A stretch of 64,000 bases of DNA from Carya illinoinensis (taxonomy: Eukaryota > Streptophyta > Magnoliopsida > Fagales > Juglandaceae): the NCBI RefSeq assembly GCF_018687715.1, contig NC_056764.1:8694501-8758500 (forward strand), read 5' to 3'. Positions 10,791-22,220 of this stretch are shown in pieces; position 1 is the stretch's first letter, and each line of letters starts with the position of its first letter. The translations under genes were made by a program, and so were the position numbers. The notes under the pieces are model-generated. The model did no database searches and was not told the DNA's origin. It worked only from the letters and a program-made list of their open reading frames with translations.

Positions 10791-11119
10791 TGTTTAAACC
10801 AACTAGAGAATATATGTATCCTAGGTGTTTGTAGAAATGCATTACAGAGAGAATTCTTGAACAAGAGTATTCTTCCTATATTGAATATTCCTCAATACAG
10901 TAATGCCCATATTTATAGAACAAGTGCAGCGGTTACATCAAGGATAATTCTAGAAGATTCTATAATATTCTTGATGGAGCAAATTCCCAATATTCTTATG
11001 GAGCAGAGTCTGTTATGAGATGCTGTGCAGCAGGTGCAATGGACGTGGCATTCGGTTGAGAGCATACAGCTGGTGCTTGTGAGGTGTTATTGTCTAAGGT
11101 AGGTGTAGGTGCTCTAATA
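10791..11119 (-). repeat. 5' LTR of the Copia element
   Basis: It matches 6230-6558 over all 329 bp with one visible difference, and ends at the right-hand GGGAT duplication. Confidence 0.95.
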
Positions 11120-11124
11120 GGGAT

Positions 11125-12165
11125 GCAGCTAGATTAGGTTGTAATGTAGCTGATAGTGATGATGACAATATAGAGGCCCTCGACTCCAAAGAATGGCGGA
11201 GGTGTAACATTCGAGATTAACTAAGTCGTAAATGTGTGAATGATCAAGACGTGATGGGACAATAGTGATGTAGCTGGCTGATTTTTTTTGCAGTCCATCG
11301 TTGAGTTCAGTTATTGTGTTCTGCTGTCACTTCTACTGGTTTCACGTTATCCAGGGGTAGCATCTTGTGTCTTTAATGGATTGACAGCTTGATTTCATCT
11401 TGATTGATCAGTGAAAGCATCTACCTGGTATAAGTTTTATTCCACATTTCCACCAATCAATGAAAATGGACTAAATGGAGCATGCAAACAATGTAGAGAA
11501 GACCTGAACCAATTCTCTGCACATGATGTAGAAAGCATAACTAGGAAACTTGACACTATCTTTCAATCATCAGAAAGTTCTATTGAAGTGTTTAAAGTAG
11601 ACAGGCTTAACCTTTTAAAACTCAATACAACAATCTCATATCTTTAGTTTCTCAGGTTAAGTTGGACGAAGATCAGAGTTAATTTACATCAGTCGTCATA
11701 GACTTCCAGGTAGTTACCTGATCCTGCTCCACAACGATTTTCAATTCCTTCAATCAAAGTGTCACCGGCTCAATTACTTGGACGCATTTCACTTTCCCAC
11801 TGTCACATTCCAAACCATGACCCATCAGTGACTTCAAAGACATACAGAGCCGAAATTACATCATTGAAAGTCTCACACATTCCAGCTACGAGAAAAACTG
11901 GATCATAAGTTACCATATAAGGTACATGACGAGTACGTTTGAACAAATGATTCTACAAAATCATATGCTAAACTATTTTGCTATGTAAATTCTCGTTGTC
12001 AATGTCATCAAATAAATGAAGTAGTTTCGTTGGAATTATTAGATAAACATGTTCATCAGAGAAGAGATAACAATATAATATGTTTTTATTCCAAGAACAA
12101 GAACGATCAAACACGTTTATGTGTCTTTACAACAAATGCCTTGGAAGTGCAGACAAATAAAACCT
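11125..12165. other. Unassigned DNA between the Copia element and the octopus-like gene
   Basis: It contains the right half of the possible interrupted exon (to about 11218). A second short open frame at 11411-11647 (WYKFYSTFPPINENG, ACKQCREDLNQF, ESITRKLDTIFQSS) has protein-like composition but no family I know. The right part holds the 3' flank of the minus-strand gene. I support no gene here. Confidence 0.35.
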
Positions 12166-13845
12166 TTACAAGATAGTCCTGGCTATAGAATACGAGTTCC
12201 GTAGCTTACTCTTTCCAGATTTACTTCTCCTGTAGCTCCTTAATGGCGTCAAATAGAACCTCAACAGGCCGTTATCAAGGTTGTTTGGAGAATATCTTGC
12301 ACTCCTACTGTGCTGCAGCATTACCTCCTCTCTTCTCTTCAGACCACTGATTTTGGTTTCAGCACCACCGGAATTGCTGAACAATCCAGCCACTTTGCAG
12401 GAGTTCCTACAGCTAACACTATAGCTGCGAATAAGCTTCTGACTCACTGACCCATCTGCTTCTCCATTGGCCACCCTCCTCAGCTTCTGCCAAGACTCTC
12501 CAAGTTGTCGATCAACCACATTACCTCCAACATACTGTCCTTCTTCATCCCCACATTTACTTTTGCTTTGCCTCTGTTTCAATCCAAAAATATTCCGCAT
12601 TTTGTGCCACTTCTTAACCTTCTTCAAACCCTTTTGATTAATCCCACCTGCCACAGAAGTAGCAGGATCTTTCGAAACAGATTCAACATTCTCCAAGCTA
12701 CCGTCTTTCACGCATTTTGAGTTTCGATCCCTCGAGTCGTCTTGCTCTGCTACCAGCAACTTGGCCCCGTAGAATAACTCCGTGCTCTCCGGAGACACTT
12801 TTGCATTTGCATTGGATGTCAATTTCAACTCATCAAACTCGGTTACTCCCCCTCTCATCTGTGAATTGGAGCGATCGAAGCTCCTTCTCCGCCTCTGAGA
12901 AAACGGAGTCTCTGAATAGTAATCCTTCGTCTGAGCTGAACCACCGGGACTCCTCTCCTCCTCCTCTTCATTCCCCAAATTCACCCTCTCCTCCACGGAT
13001 ACCATTCGAGTAAGCCTCGGATACGTCTTCCCTATAAAATACCCGTCCCAGGAAGCCCTCGGCTCGTCGAACGAATACCTCGCCACATCCACCGATAACC
13101 TTGGGTCCGTATCGCAAGATCTCCTCCCAAATCCGTACTCCCCAATCTCCGATTGGGTCTCCCTCCACCGCCTCCCACTCTGCTCCTCAGCCTCCACGAT
13201 ACCACCACCATTACCAGTATTGTGCTTCTTTCTCTTCTGCTTTTGCCGCCATTTCCTCAATTTCTTGCTGAATACTGAAGCCGCCTCACAAAAGCTCGCA
13301 GCGATGTCCTTGAAATCCTTTCCTCCACTCTTCTTGCTCCGCCATTCGAGATCTATGAATTCTTTCATCGTCTTGAACTCTATCCCTTCATCCTCGATCC
13401 CATTCTCTGGTTCATTGCTTATATCCGGAATAACGTCCTCAGAAGCCCTAATTTCTTCTACATCATCATTCTCGCTCTCATTCTCATTTTCATTCTCGTC
13501 CTCCTCCCGTAGTTCAAACCCCAGTCCCCCCAATTCCACCTCGAACCTCCTATTCAGGCCCTTCCGCTCGTCATCGACGTTGAATAGATCCCACAGCGTG
13601 CTCCGGGCCCGAACGTCGCAAGACCTACGACGCGGCGGCTCGGATGCCGCAGCAGAGGACCCCGCAGCGGAGAAAGATTTGCTACGGCGGAGCACCGCGG
13701 CGGCTGCGGTGGTGGGGATCTCATGGCGGGTGGCAGGGTCGATGGAAGCGAGACGCTCGCGGAGGCATGAGGCGCAGAAGCCGGTGACCGGTCTGGTGGG
13801 GTGGCGGTGACAACTGGAGAGGCGGCATCTGGGTTGGGAGCTCAT
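12166..13845 (-). CDS. Octopus-like (OPS/DUF740, UPF0503) protein
   Basis: An intronless 559-residue protein starting MSSQPRCRLSSCHRHP; the upstream in-frame Met at 13998 is rejected because the extension is Pro/Ser/Thr-rich leader-like sequence. The N-terminus is a Cys/His cluster (CRLSSCHRHPTRPVTGFCAS). Next come LRRSKSFSA and RSCDVRARSTLWDLFNVDDE, an acidic stretch (EEDENENENESEN), FKTMKEFIDLEWRSKK, a basic KLRKWRQKQKRKK, and SVDVARYSFDEPRASWDGYF. The end is Arg/Ser-rich (LRFYLTPLRSYRRSKSGKSK). This order is that of the OCTOPUS family, membrane-associated polar proteins; OCTOPUS itself promotes early phloem differentiation in Arabidopsis. Which paralogue this is cannot be said. No lesions are seen. 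Confidence 0.88.
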   Translation of the reverse strand: MSSQPRCRLSSCHRHPTRPVTGFCASCLRERLASIDPATRHEIPTTAAAAVLRRSKSFSAAGSSAAASEPPRRRSCDVRARSTLWDLFNVDDERKGLNRRFEVELGGLGFELREEDENENENESENDDVEEIRASEDVIPDISNEPENGIEDEGIEFKTMKEFIDLEWRSKKSGGKDFKDIAASFCEAASVFSKKLRKWRQKQKRKKHNTGNGGGIVEAEEQSGRRWRETQSEIGEYGFGRRSCDTDPRLSVDVARYSFDEPRASWDGYFIGKTYPRLTRMVSVEERVNLGNEEEEERSPGGSAQTKDYYSETPFSQRRRRSFDRSNSQMRGGVTEFDELKLTSNANAKVSPESTELFYGAKLLVAEQDDSRDRNSKCVKDGSLENVESVSKDPATSVAGGINQKGLKKVKKWHKMRNIFGLKQRQSKSKCGDEEGQYVGGNVVDRQLGESWQKLRRVANGEADGSVSQKLIRSYSVSCRNSCKVAGLFSNSGGAETKISGLKRREEVMLQHSRSARYSPNNLDNGLLRFYLTPLRSYRRSKSGKSKLRNSYSIARTIL

Positions 13846-13998
13846 GGCCGGAGAAGTAGACCGACGAAGAGTCGGTGCATGGTATAGAAAGAGTGGGGAG
13901 TAAAGGAAATAGGACTGTGCGAGGGTAGTTAAGCGAGGAGCAGTAGAGCAGAGAGGTGGAGTGTGACAAATGGAAACCTTGGATAAACCCCCCCACAC

Positions 13999-15951
13999 CC
14001 TTTAGCTTAGCTTCTTGTTTTGGATTTTATCCAGCTCTTCCTTCTGTATTTACAAGAAGAATACGTTTCACGGTTTCAGGCCAAACCAAACCATAATTCT
14101 ATGGTCGGCAACTGTGACATTATGTATCATGAAATAAAATAGATTTTTAATTATAAAATAAATTTAATATATCATATTAAATAACGTTAATTTATAAATT
14201 TATTTTTATATAATAATTTTAAAAATGCATTAATTCTCTTGTTAATAATTGGTGCAAGAGAGAGGATGTGGGCCCCACACTTTAGGGTAGCTACTCTAGT
14301 CGTCAGCCTCCCCGATTCTATATTAAATGGTACAAAGTAGATAAATGAAACAGTTACAACTTACAAGGCTGTATTATGAACGAAAGTATATACAACTTTA
14401 TTACAAAGTTAACAGAAGTTCATCAAAGAAAGAAAGAAAAGAGAAGTTGAGAGGAATGATGAGTAGGAGTAGTACCACAAGACAAAAAGAAGCTAAGGTG
14501 GGTATTGGGGGGGCTGCTTTTTTTCACAAAAGAGGCGCAACACAGGCGAGGCGAGGCGACAGCTTTCCTATCATTCCTCGACTTTTGATTGTCAAACACT
14601 AAAAGGAAGAAAGCTAATGAGTGTCGCTTGCACTGGAAGTAGATTGCAACGCAAAGCAAACTAGACAATTTCTGGGGTGCTCACAGATTTTGGGCAAATT
14701 GGTTGGTGGTCTCCATTTGGTAAAGAATTCCCATTTAACAATCCACAATTCAACCCAAGGTCTCAACCAATATAATAAAGTCAACTTCACAAAGGACACC
14801 GCGATTGGCATTGAAATTCATAATTTTTGTTGGAGGGGGGTTTCAAGGGTGAGCAGTATGATGCTGAAACAAGGATCAGTTCGGGAAAGAAAGAGCCAAA
14901 TAATATAAAGTAATTACTTTAAGTCAGGCATCGATCTTCTTTCTTGATGCATGCCATCTGCTCTAGCTTCGGCCTCTGAGACTCTTTCAAAATTCACTTT
15001 TCGACAAAAAAGCTAGCTCCTTCACCTTGTCCTATTGTCCTCGTCGGTTCTTGATGGGATACCTGGGAGATCACCCGCATTATTTATTCAAAAATCCGCT
15101 TACCCGTGCAGGCTCTTTATTTTTAGGCATTTGCTCTTATCAGTTTTAAGATTCATCTTGAGTTTGCAGGAGTTGGCTCTTATCGGGTTCTTTTTTTCCT
15201 TCCCTTTTATCCCAAGTATTTCAGTCTTTCAGATGCAAAATATTTGTTTAGGGGTGGAAATTCCCTAAGAAAATCCTCGACTACTACAAGTATAACCCAT
15301 GAAAAAAAGAAACTAATATTTACCCGTCTCCACCATTCTTAAAATGACATTTTTTTTAACTTAAAAGAGCAATACTAGGTACAAGCTCTATACAAATTCT
15401 TTGTAAAAAAGTAAGTCTTATTAATAAAAAATAATTTTTTTTACAGTATTTTAAGTGAAGTCTACTTTTTTTATAAGGGCTTATATATAATTGTTTATTT
15501 GTGAGTACAAATCATTTCTAAAAAAGTAACGAGGAGGAAATAAAATGAAAAATGAGAGAAAATCAAATCTCGAAAGAAGAAGGGCCCATTCTAAGTTGAG
15601 CTAATTTGGGTCGAATGCCAACACCCCCCAATCCTTAGGGATTATGGGATTCATAATCGTGGGTTTAACAATTAAACTACTAGGAAATAATCTTTCAAAG
15701 AATTACTTTTAAAGAAAAGTTTTGGTGTGGTAAATACATTCATCATGAAATTGATAAGAGTTTTGTTACTCATCATCTCTACACATTATATATTTTTTTT
15801 AAAAAAAATTTGAGTATCCATAGATTTTATCTCTTAAAATTCTAGTCATTATGTATCAACTATTGAAATTTCTAAACTCATTGATGTATCTTATTAATTC
15901 ATGTATTACTCGTTTATATTGTTTTTCATCTTTTTATATTATTAAGATAGT
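13999..15951. other. Intergenic DNA, no gene seen
   Basis: This is AT-rich DNA including the upstream region of the octopus-like gene. Short open frames near 14345-14908 and 15035-15268 have no domain or codon signature. The segment 15366-15510 resembles the short dispersed AT-rich repeats seen elsewhere in the window. It ends at the ATATG duplication of the solo LTR. Confidence 0.5.
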
Positions 15952-16532
15952 ATATGTGAGGGGAGCCCTCCTAGGGAAGAGCTCAATCCTAACAAAATTG
16001 AGCCATAGGACACGAGAAAGCCTCGGACCCATTGGGCAGGGACTGAATCACGCCGAAGGCCCAAAATGGGAAGCACGAGCATCGAGCCCATGAAGTGCCT
16101 ACCCCGCTAGAAGAGACCCAAGCAACAAACCCCGGCTTGGGTGAAAAGCCCACCACGAGCAAGGATCACCTGGGACCTAAGTGGCCAACTAAGCCTTGCT
16201 AGAAAGTACAAGACAGACACCTAACCCAGAGCTAGGTAGCTAGGCATGTCCAATAATGGGCGCACCTGGCCAAAGGTACACTACATTAAATGGCATATAA
16301 AGGAGGAAATGCTACTATCGGGAACCACGTCGTATTTAATGCATGTCAGGGAGTTTATGCACACAACAATGTGCTACATGAGGGGCCATAGGATGGCACA
16401 ACCTCGGCCTGACACATCGCCATGATAGGGGCACTAGTGGTAGGTCTAATCCAAGAACGACTAACACCTCATGACCTCCCTCGATTACAAAATTCAAGCA
16501 ATAATAAATACCTCAATCCCACCCAAGGGAAA

Positions 16533-18266
16533 TGTCACACCCCGTTCCCGTAGGATAGAGACGTTACTAACAAACATGATAAAAGGCCCGGTAAAGAGAC
16601 TCATTACTCTGAAATACCTCATTTATTGAAAGAAACTTAACTGAAAGGATATAAATAGTCTTGAAACTGATTAACGCAAAACATGAGGTAATCTTAAACA
16701 AGACTAGTTATTGAAATGACATAAAAGAAACTTAATTCTTGTGTAAATGACACTTATTCGTCTCTAAGTCCTTATACTAAATCTACTCCTGGCCATCCAG
16801 CTCTGCATCATCATAATCACCATCTGTGGCAATCAACATAGAAGAAAACAAAAAGACAAACAACAAAAATGAGTCGAATACTCAGTAAATAATACATCAT
16901 ACCGTAAAATACTATCTAGCTTAGCATAAATTTGATTTTTAAAACCTTATCATAACTTTCATATAACATTCATGGATTAACATGAGCGGAAACATTCATA
17001 ATCATGGCAAACATGAAGCGTGAATGCATGAGTAACTTGTTTATCTTGAATTGTACTTATTTCATGGTGAACCACGCTTGAGTCCATGGCACCACATAAC
17101 TTGTCATGTAGTGAAACACGCTTGAGTCCGTATTTCACTTAATTTGCATAACATGAAGTGAAATACGCTTGAGTCCGTATTTCACTTATCCTGCTTGACG
17201 TGGAGTGAAACACGCTTAGGTCCGTGTTTCACTTATCTTGCTTGACATGGAGTGAAACACGCTCTCAAGCGTGTTTCACTTATCTTGCTTAACATGGAGT
17301 GAAACATGCTTGGGTCCATGTTCACTTAACTTGCATGACATGGAGTGAAACACGCTTGAGTCCGTGTTTCACTTAACTTGTGGTAACCACGCTTGAGTCC
17401 GTGGTACCGTCTTAGCATAACTGTGGTAAACACGCTTGGGTCCGTGTTACCTTAAAATGTTTATCTTTCTTGATGCATGATAATTTTCTTGGACTTTTTA
17501 GACTTTTCTAGCATCGCATATTCTTGTACATGGCATGGCATAACATGATATATTCTTGTACATGGTATAGTATAGCATGACATGGCCTAACATGATTTTT
17601 ATGACATTTCATGGCATGCATGATCTGAGAACTAATGAACATGTCATACATGATCTGGCTATTTATTACATGGCATGCTTGACTTAAGTTATTGCACGAA
17701 CAATACATGGCATATATGGTCTAAGTACTACATGAATGAAGCATGCATGATCTGGCTATTTTAATTCATAGAATACCTATCTTAAATTATTATATGATCA
17801 TATCATGACTTCCATGTGATTTTAGTAACATTCAATCCATTAATCAACAATCCATAAAAGCATAACATATATATAGGCTTACTTTTATGTAAATCATCGT
17901 AATTCATAGAAATTCGTGAAAGCGATCTAACCTTGACTTGGCTCTTAGCGCAACGTAGATAACCATCAAAACCATATCATATTATCATACCCAATTATAA
18001 TATTTACATTACGCGTACATTTATATGATCATACTATTTACCTCTTAGCGCTGCTTCCGAAATCTCACGTCGTAGCTCGTGACCTATACGAGGCACTAGA
18101 CATTCCTAATCTTTCTAGAAAACGTGTTGTAGCAATCTAATTACTTAAAATCTTACCATAGAGATAATTTAATAAATAAGTAATTAATAAAAAGAATAAA
18201 TATAATCAGAACATAACTAAATAATTTCTAACTGAATTAACCTGAATTCTAGGTTCGTATGTTACA
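16533..18266 (-). repeat. 3' LTR of the Gypsy element
   Basis: It is near-identical to 22387-24114, starting TGTCACACCCCG and ending GTATGTTACA on the plus strand. It contains the hairpin-forming minisatellite at 17059-17450 and AT-rich DNA with many CATG-containing words (17515-17760). Confidence 0.93.
17059..17450. repeat. Minisatellite of about 47-bp units inside the Gypsy LTR
   Basis: About six consecutive units run AGTGAAACACGCTTGAGTCC, then GTGTTTCACTTATC, then TTGCTTGACATGG, with degenerate units at both ends. Each unit contains a dyad: GTGAAACACG faces CGTGTTTCAC across a loop of about 10 nt. Paired changes keep the arms complementary (GTGAAATACG with CGTATTTCAC). The same array is in the other LTR at 22915-23305. 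Confidence 0.85.
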
Positions 18267-18279
18267 ATCTCCCCTCCTT
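18267..18279 (-). promoter_or_regulatory. Polypurine tract of the Gypsy element
   Basis: On the minus strand AAGGAGGGGAGAT abuts the 3' LTR start (TGTAACATACG). Position and purine content are those of a plus-strand primer. Confidence 0.7.
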
Positions 18280-18370
18280 AAGAAAAATCTCGTCCTCAAG
18301 ATTACGTACCTCAATTGAACAGGTATGGGTACTTGTTCTTCATGTCCTCCTCTAGTTCCCATGTAGCCTC

Positions 18371-19837
18371 TTATTCCGTGTGGTTACTCCAAAGTACTTT
18401 GACCGTCGGAATGGTCTTCTTACGGAGGACTTGAGTCTTTTGTGCAAGGATCCCAACTGGGAACTCCTCGTAGGTGAGATCCTCGCGAACTTGGAGGGGT
18501 TCGTATTCTAAAATGTGTGTCGGATTTGGTATATACTCCCGAAGCATGGAGATGTGAAAAACATCGTGAATGGCAGACAACTGCGGTGGAAGAGCCAACC
18601 TATAAGCTGCAGCTCCAATCCTCTCCAGTACGTCAAAGGGGCCTAAATATCTCGGACTCAACTTGCCCTTCTTTCCGAACCTCATGATTCCCTTCATTGG
18701 TGCAATTTTCAAGAATACTTTGCTTCCTACCTCAAATTGTAGCTCTCGACGCCTCTGATCTGCATACCCTTTCTGTCGTTCTTGCGCAATGGCGAGCCTT
18801 TTCCGAATGACAGTTATTTTTTTCATGCATATCTTGAATAATTTCCTGCCCAAGAATTCTAAGTTCTCCAACCTCATCCCAATAAAGGGGTGACCGACAC
18901 TTACGACCATAAAGAACCTCATATGGGGCCGCCCGAATGCTCTCTTGGTAACTGTTATTGTATGCAAACTCGATTAGGGGTAAGTATTTAATCCAACTAC
19001 CCTTGAAGTCCATCACACAAGGTCTAAGCATATCCTCCAAAATTTCCACTGTCCTCTCTGACTACCCATCTGTTTGCGGATGAAAGGCTGTGCTATAGGT
19101 CAATTCTGTCCCTAACTCTTTCTGTACACTTCTCCAGAACATTGAAGTGAAACGAGTATCCCTGTCTGATACAATCTTTGAAGGGATTCCATGCAACCTG
19201 ACAATTTCGCATACATACAACTCTGCCAATTTGTCTGTAGAATACGTCATCTGAACTGGAATGAAATGTTGACAATCTGTCAATAATCACCCATGCCGCA
19301 TCCTGACCCCCTGGTGCCTTAGGAAATCCTGAAACAAAATCCATACCAATTTCATCCCAGGTCCAAACCGGTATAGGGAGTGGTTGTAATAGCCTGAATG
19401 GCCTCTGATGCTCTGCTTTGACCTGTTGACAAGTTAGACACTGAGCCACATAATTAGCTATCTCACGTTTCATACCGCTCCACCAGAACTGTTGCTTCCA
19501 ATCTCTATACATCTTAGTGCTACCAGGGTGAACTGTATAGAGTGAGCGGTAAGCCTCTTTCAAAATCACAATCTCTAATCTATTTAACATTCGGAACACA
19601 AATTCTTCCTTTAAACCTCAGAGTGCCATCCCTAGATATTGAAAATTTCAGCCTTTTGTCTTCTGGTACCTCTCCTTTGATCTTCACTAAACCTGGATCA
19701 CTATTTTGGGCAACTTTTATCCGATCTATTAATGATGATCCCAAAGTCAGACTGCTCAACCGAGCCTGTGTGTCCATAATCATCTCTATCCCTGCTCTCT
19801 CCATATCCAAAAGAATGTGCTTCTGAGGGGTGTACAT
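18371..19837 (-). pseudogene. Gypsy integrase with chromo-like C-terminus (broken)
   Basis: On the minus strand the zinc-binding H2C2 part is seen in 19093-19599 (VHPGSTKMYRDWKQQ, CLTCQQVK). It is followed by the start of the catalytic core (WDEIGMDFVSGFPK). After a frameshift the core continues at 19062-19283 (LHGIPSKIVSDRDTRFTS, AFHPQTDG). A stop follows, then 18732-19049 (MLRPCVMDFKGSW, APYEVLYGRKC) and the C-terminal segment 18371-18967 (LSPRYLGPFDVLERIG, HDVFHISMLREY, VLWSNHTE). A stop falls inside the final chromo-like motif. Several stops and at least two frameshifts make it non-functional. Confidence 0.88.
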
Positions 19838-19858
19838 AGAAGCGAGGGTACTAGAGGA

Positions 19859-21238
19859 CTATTTCCGACTCAAGGCATCTGCCACTACATTAGCTTTACC
19901 CGGATGATAGTTGATGTTGCAATCATAATCCTTTAAAAGTTCTAACCATCTGCGCTGTCTCATATTCAAGTCTTTCTGAGTAAAGAAATACTTTAAACTC
20001 TTATGGTCGGTATAAATCTCGCATTTTTCCCCATAGAGATAGTGTCTCCATAACTTCAAGGCAAGCACGATAGCTGCAAGCTCTAGGTCATGCGTCGGAT
20101 AATTCTCTTCGTAACTCTTGAGTTGTCGAGAAGCGTAGGCAATAACCTTCCCATGCTGCATTAAGACACATCCCAAACCCTTAAGAGAAGCATCACTGTA
20201 AATGATAAATCCTGTATTGCTCGAGAGAATAGTGAGTACAGGAGCTGTGACTAGTCTCTTCTTCAGCTCCTGAAAGCTTCTTTCACAATCTTCAGTCCAT
20301 ATAAATTTTTCATTTTTCCTCGTCAGCTTAGTCATCGGGGTTGCGATACTGGAGAACCCCTCGACGAACCTCCTGTATTACCCTGCAAGACCTAAGATTC
20401 TGACTTCATTAACATTGGTTGGCGTGGCCCAGTTCACAACTGCTTCAATTTTCATCGGGTCTACTGAAATTCCTTCTTTTGACACGACATGCCCCAAAAA
20501 GGTAATCTCTTTCAACCAGAAATCACACTTCTTGAATTTTGCGAACAACTGTTGCTTCCTTAATATCTGTAACACAACCCTCAAATGTCCTTCATGATCT
20601 GCTGGGCTTTTAGAGTAGATTAGAATGTCATCAATAAACACAACAACAAACTAATCTACATACTCCCTGAACACTCTATTCATCATGTCCATGAAGGCTG
20701 CTGGGGCATTCATCAAACCGAATGGCATGACTAAAAACTCATAGTGTCCGTAACGAGTTCTGAACGCCATCTTGAAAACATCTTCTGACTTGATCTTGAG
20801 CTGGTGGTAGCCTGATCGTATATCAATCTTGGAGAAAACTTGAGCCCCTTGTAACTGGTCAAACAAATCATCAATTCTTGGTAAGGGGTATTTGTTCTTC
20901 ACTGTCACCCGATTCAATTCTCGATAATCAATGCAAAGTCTCATCGAACCGTCCTTCTTTTTCACAAAAAGAACCGGTGCGCCCCATGGTGACACACTAA
21001 GGCGGATGTAACCCTTCTCCAACAGCTCCTTCAACTGCTCCTTCAACTCCACCGGAGCCATACGATAAGGTACCTTCAATATAGGTGCCGTCCCAGGTAG
21101 GAGATCAATTGAAAAGTCAACCTCCCGATCCGGGGGTAACCCTGGAAGATCCTCTGGAAACACATTCGGAAATTCCCTGACAACAGGGATATCTTCAAGC
21201 TTGGGTCCCTCTACAGGTGGTGCTACAAGACTAGCCAA
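19859..21238 (-). pseudogene. Gypsy reverse transcriptase and RNase H (broken)
   Basis: The frame at 20651-21238 holds the RT palm ([68 protein letters not shown]). A stop at 20651-20653 separates it from the catalytic FIDD segment ([11 protein letters not shown], 20378-20641). After another stop, RNase H follows in 19859-20335 ([58 protein letters not shown]). All three pieces are in the expected order; the stops are point changes in otherwise well-kept motifs. Confidence 0.9.
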
Positions 21239-21249
21239 AAACCCAAAGC

Positions 21250-22220
21250 ATCCCTATCTTAGTAATCTGGTTGCTTGCAAAACTAAGATCAGTCGAGTTG
21301 GGGAGTTTCCTCTCTTTGCACAAAAGCTGAATTCTTCTTTGCCCGGGGTTTTGAAAACTACTTCCTTTTTAAAACAGTCTACACAGGCGTGATTTCAGGA
21401 TAACCAATCCATTCCCAAAATTACATCAAACCCCATCATATCAAAAACTACCAAGTCTGCTAGCAGGTGCCTCCCACTAATATCTATAGGGCAATTCTTA
21501 AGTATGGTGTCGCAAACTACGTGCTCACCGGTAGGTGTCGCAACGGATAGGGGACAGTCAAGCCTCACTCAAATTTTTCACACTTCTTTTCCTCATCAGG
21601 AATTAGATAACTTGCAAACCTCGATAATGCCACGAAGGTGGCGGCATAGCGCTCCACCGTCATGGTTCCCTGAGCTATGTCAATAAACTGCCTAGCTCTT
21701 GCCTCCCGGAGTGCAGGAGAAAAGAATCGGTCCAAAAAGACCTTTTTTTTTTTTGTTTGAAGTGGTCCCAAGTGATGGGTACCCCTTCACCAAGTTCAAG
21801 CTGCAGTAGCTCCAGGGTAGAGGTCCACCACTCATCTGCCTCATCAGCGAGCACATAAGTGGCATACTCTACCTTCTGTTCGTCAGTACAGAACAGAGCT
21901 CTAAAAATCTTTTCCATTCTTTTTATCCAACTCTCTGCATCAAGTGCTTCTGCTTTGCCGTCAAAAGTCGCAGGGTGCTGTTGCGTAAACTGGTTTAGGG
22001 TGCAACCGACCTTGGGATTCCTCACTCTTAAACCCTGATCATTAGCAAGGTACCGAAGAAGTCTGGTAGCAGCAGCAGCCGCCAATACCTCAGGCTCATT
22101 CGGTGGTGGTTCTATGGAGCCTTCAGGGTGCTCATTACACCTAGTAACCGGTGCCATTCTAATAACATCGTTCATGCAATTGGTATAACTAATACAATCA
22201 ATCAACAATGAAGCACTCAA
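21250..22220 (-). pseudogene. Gypsy gag and protease remnant with internal deletion
   Basis: Gag is in 21675-22220 (FTQQHPATFDGKAEALDAES, MEKIFRALFCTDEQKVEYA). It shifts frame at a run of twelve T at 21743-21754 and continues in 21565-21771 (DRFFSPALREARARQFIDI, LSRFASYLIPDEEKK). Directly after that the sequence jumps to the downstream half of a retropepsin-like domain near 21250-21560 (LADLVVFDMMGFDVILGMDW). The CCHC zinc knuckle and the D-S/T-G catalytic motif that normally lie between are missing, so I infer an internal deletion near 21565. Confidence 0.8.

Larger units (their letters stand above)
6230..11119 (-). mobile_element. Complete Ty1/Copia LTR retrotransposon, 4890 bp, 5-bp TSD GGGAT
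   Basis: Two 329-bp LTRs bound an internal region that codes, on the minus strand, in the Copia order gag, protease, integrase, reverse transcriptase, RNase H. GGGAT at 6225-6229 and 11120-11124 is the target-site duplication. On the element strand the LTR starts TATTAG and ends AAACA, so the ends are TA...CA rather than the usual TG...CA. The LTRs differ by eye at a single position (C/T at 6539 against 11100), indicating very recent insertion. Nevertheless gag-pol carries two in-frame stops before pol, one frameshift and another stop, so the copy cannot be autonomous and was presumably mobilised in trans. Confidence 0.95.

Noticed and set aside
13220..13810. Plus-strand 196-codon open frame
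   Set aside because: It lies antisense to the octopus-like gene; its composition is the mirror of a GC-rich coding strand.
17059..17450. CRISPR-like array of regularly spaced repeats
   Set aside because: The genome is plant nuclear, the units are head-to-tail with no unique spacers, and the array is inside an LTR.
17508..17708. Cys/His/Met-rich small open frame, also at 23356-23556
   Set aside because: It falls in both Gypsy LTRs and arises from repeated CATG-rich words; there is no coding signature.
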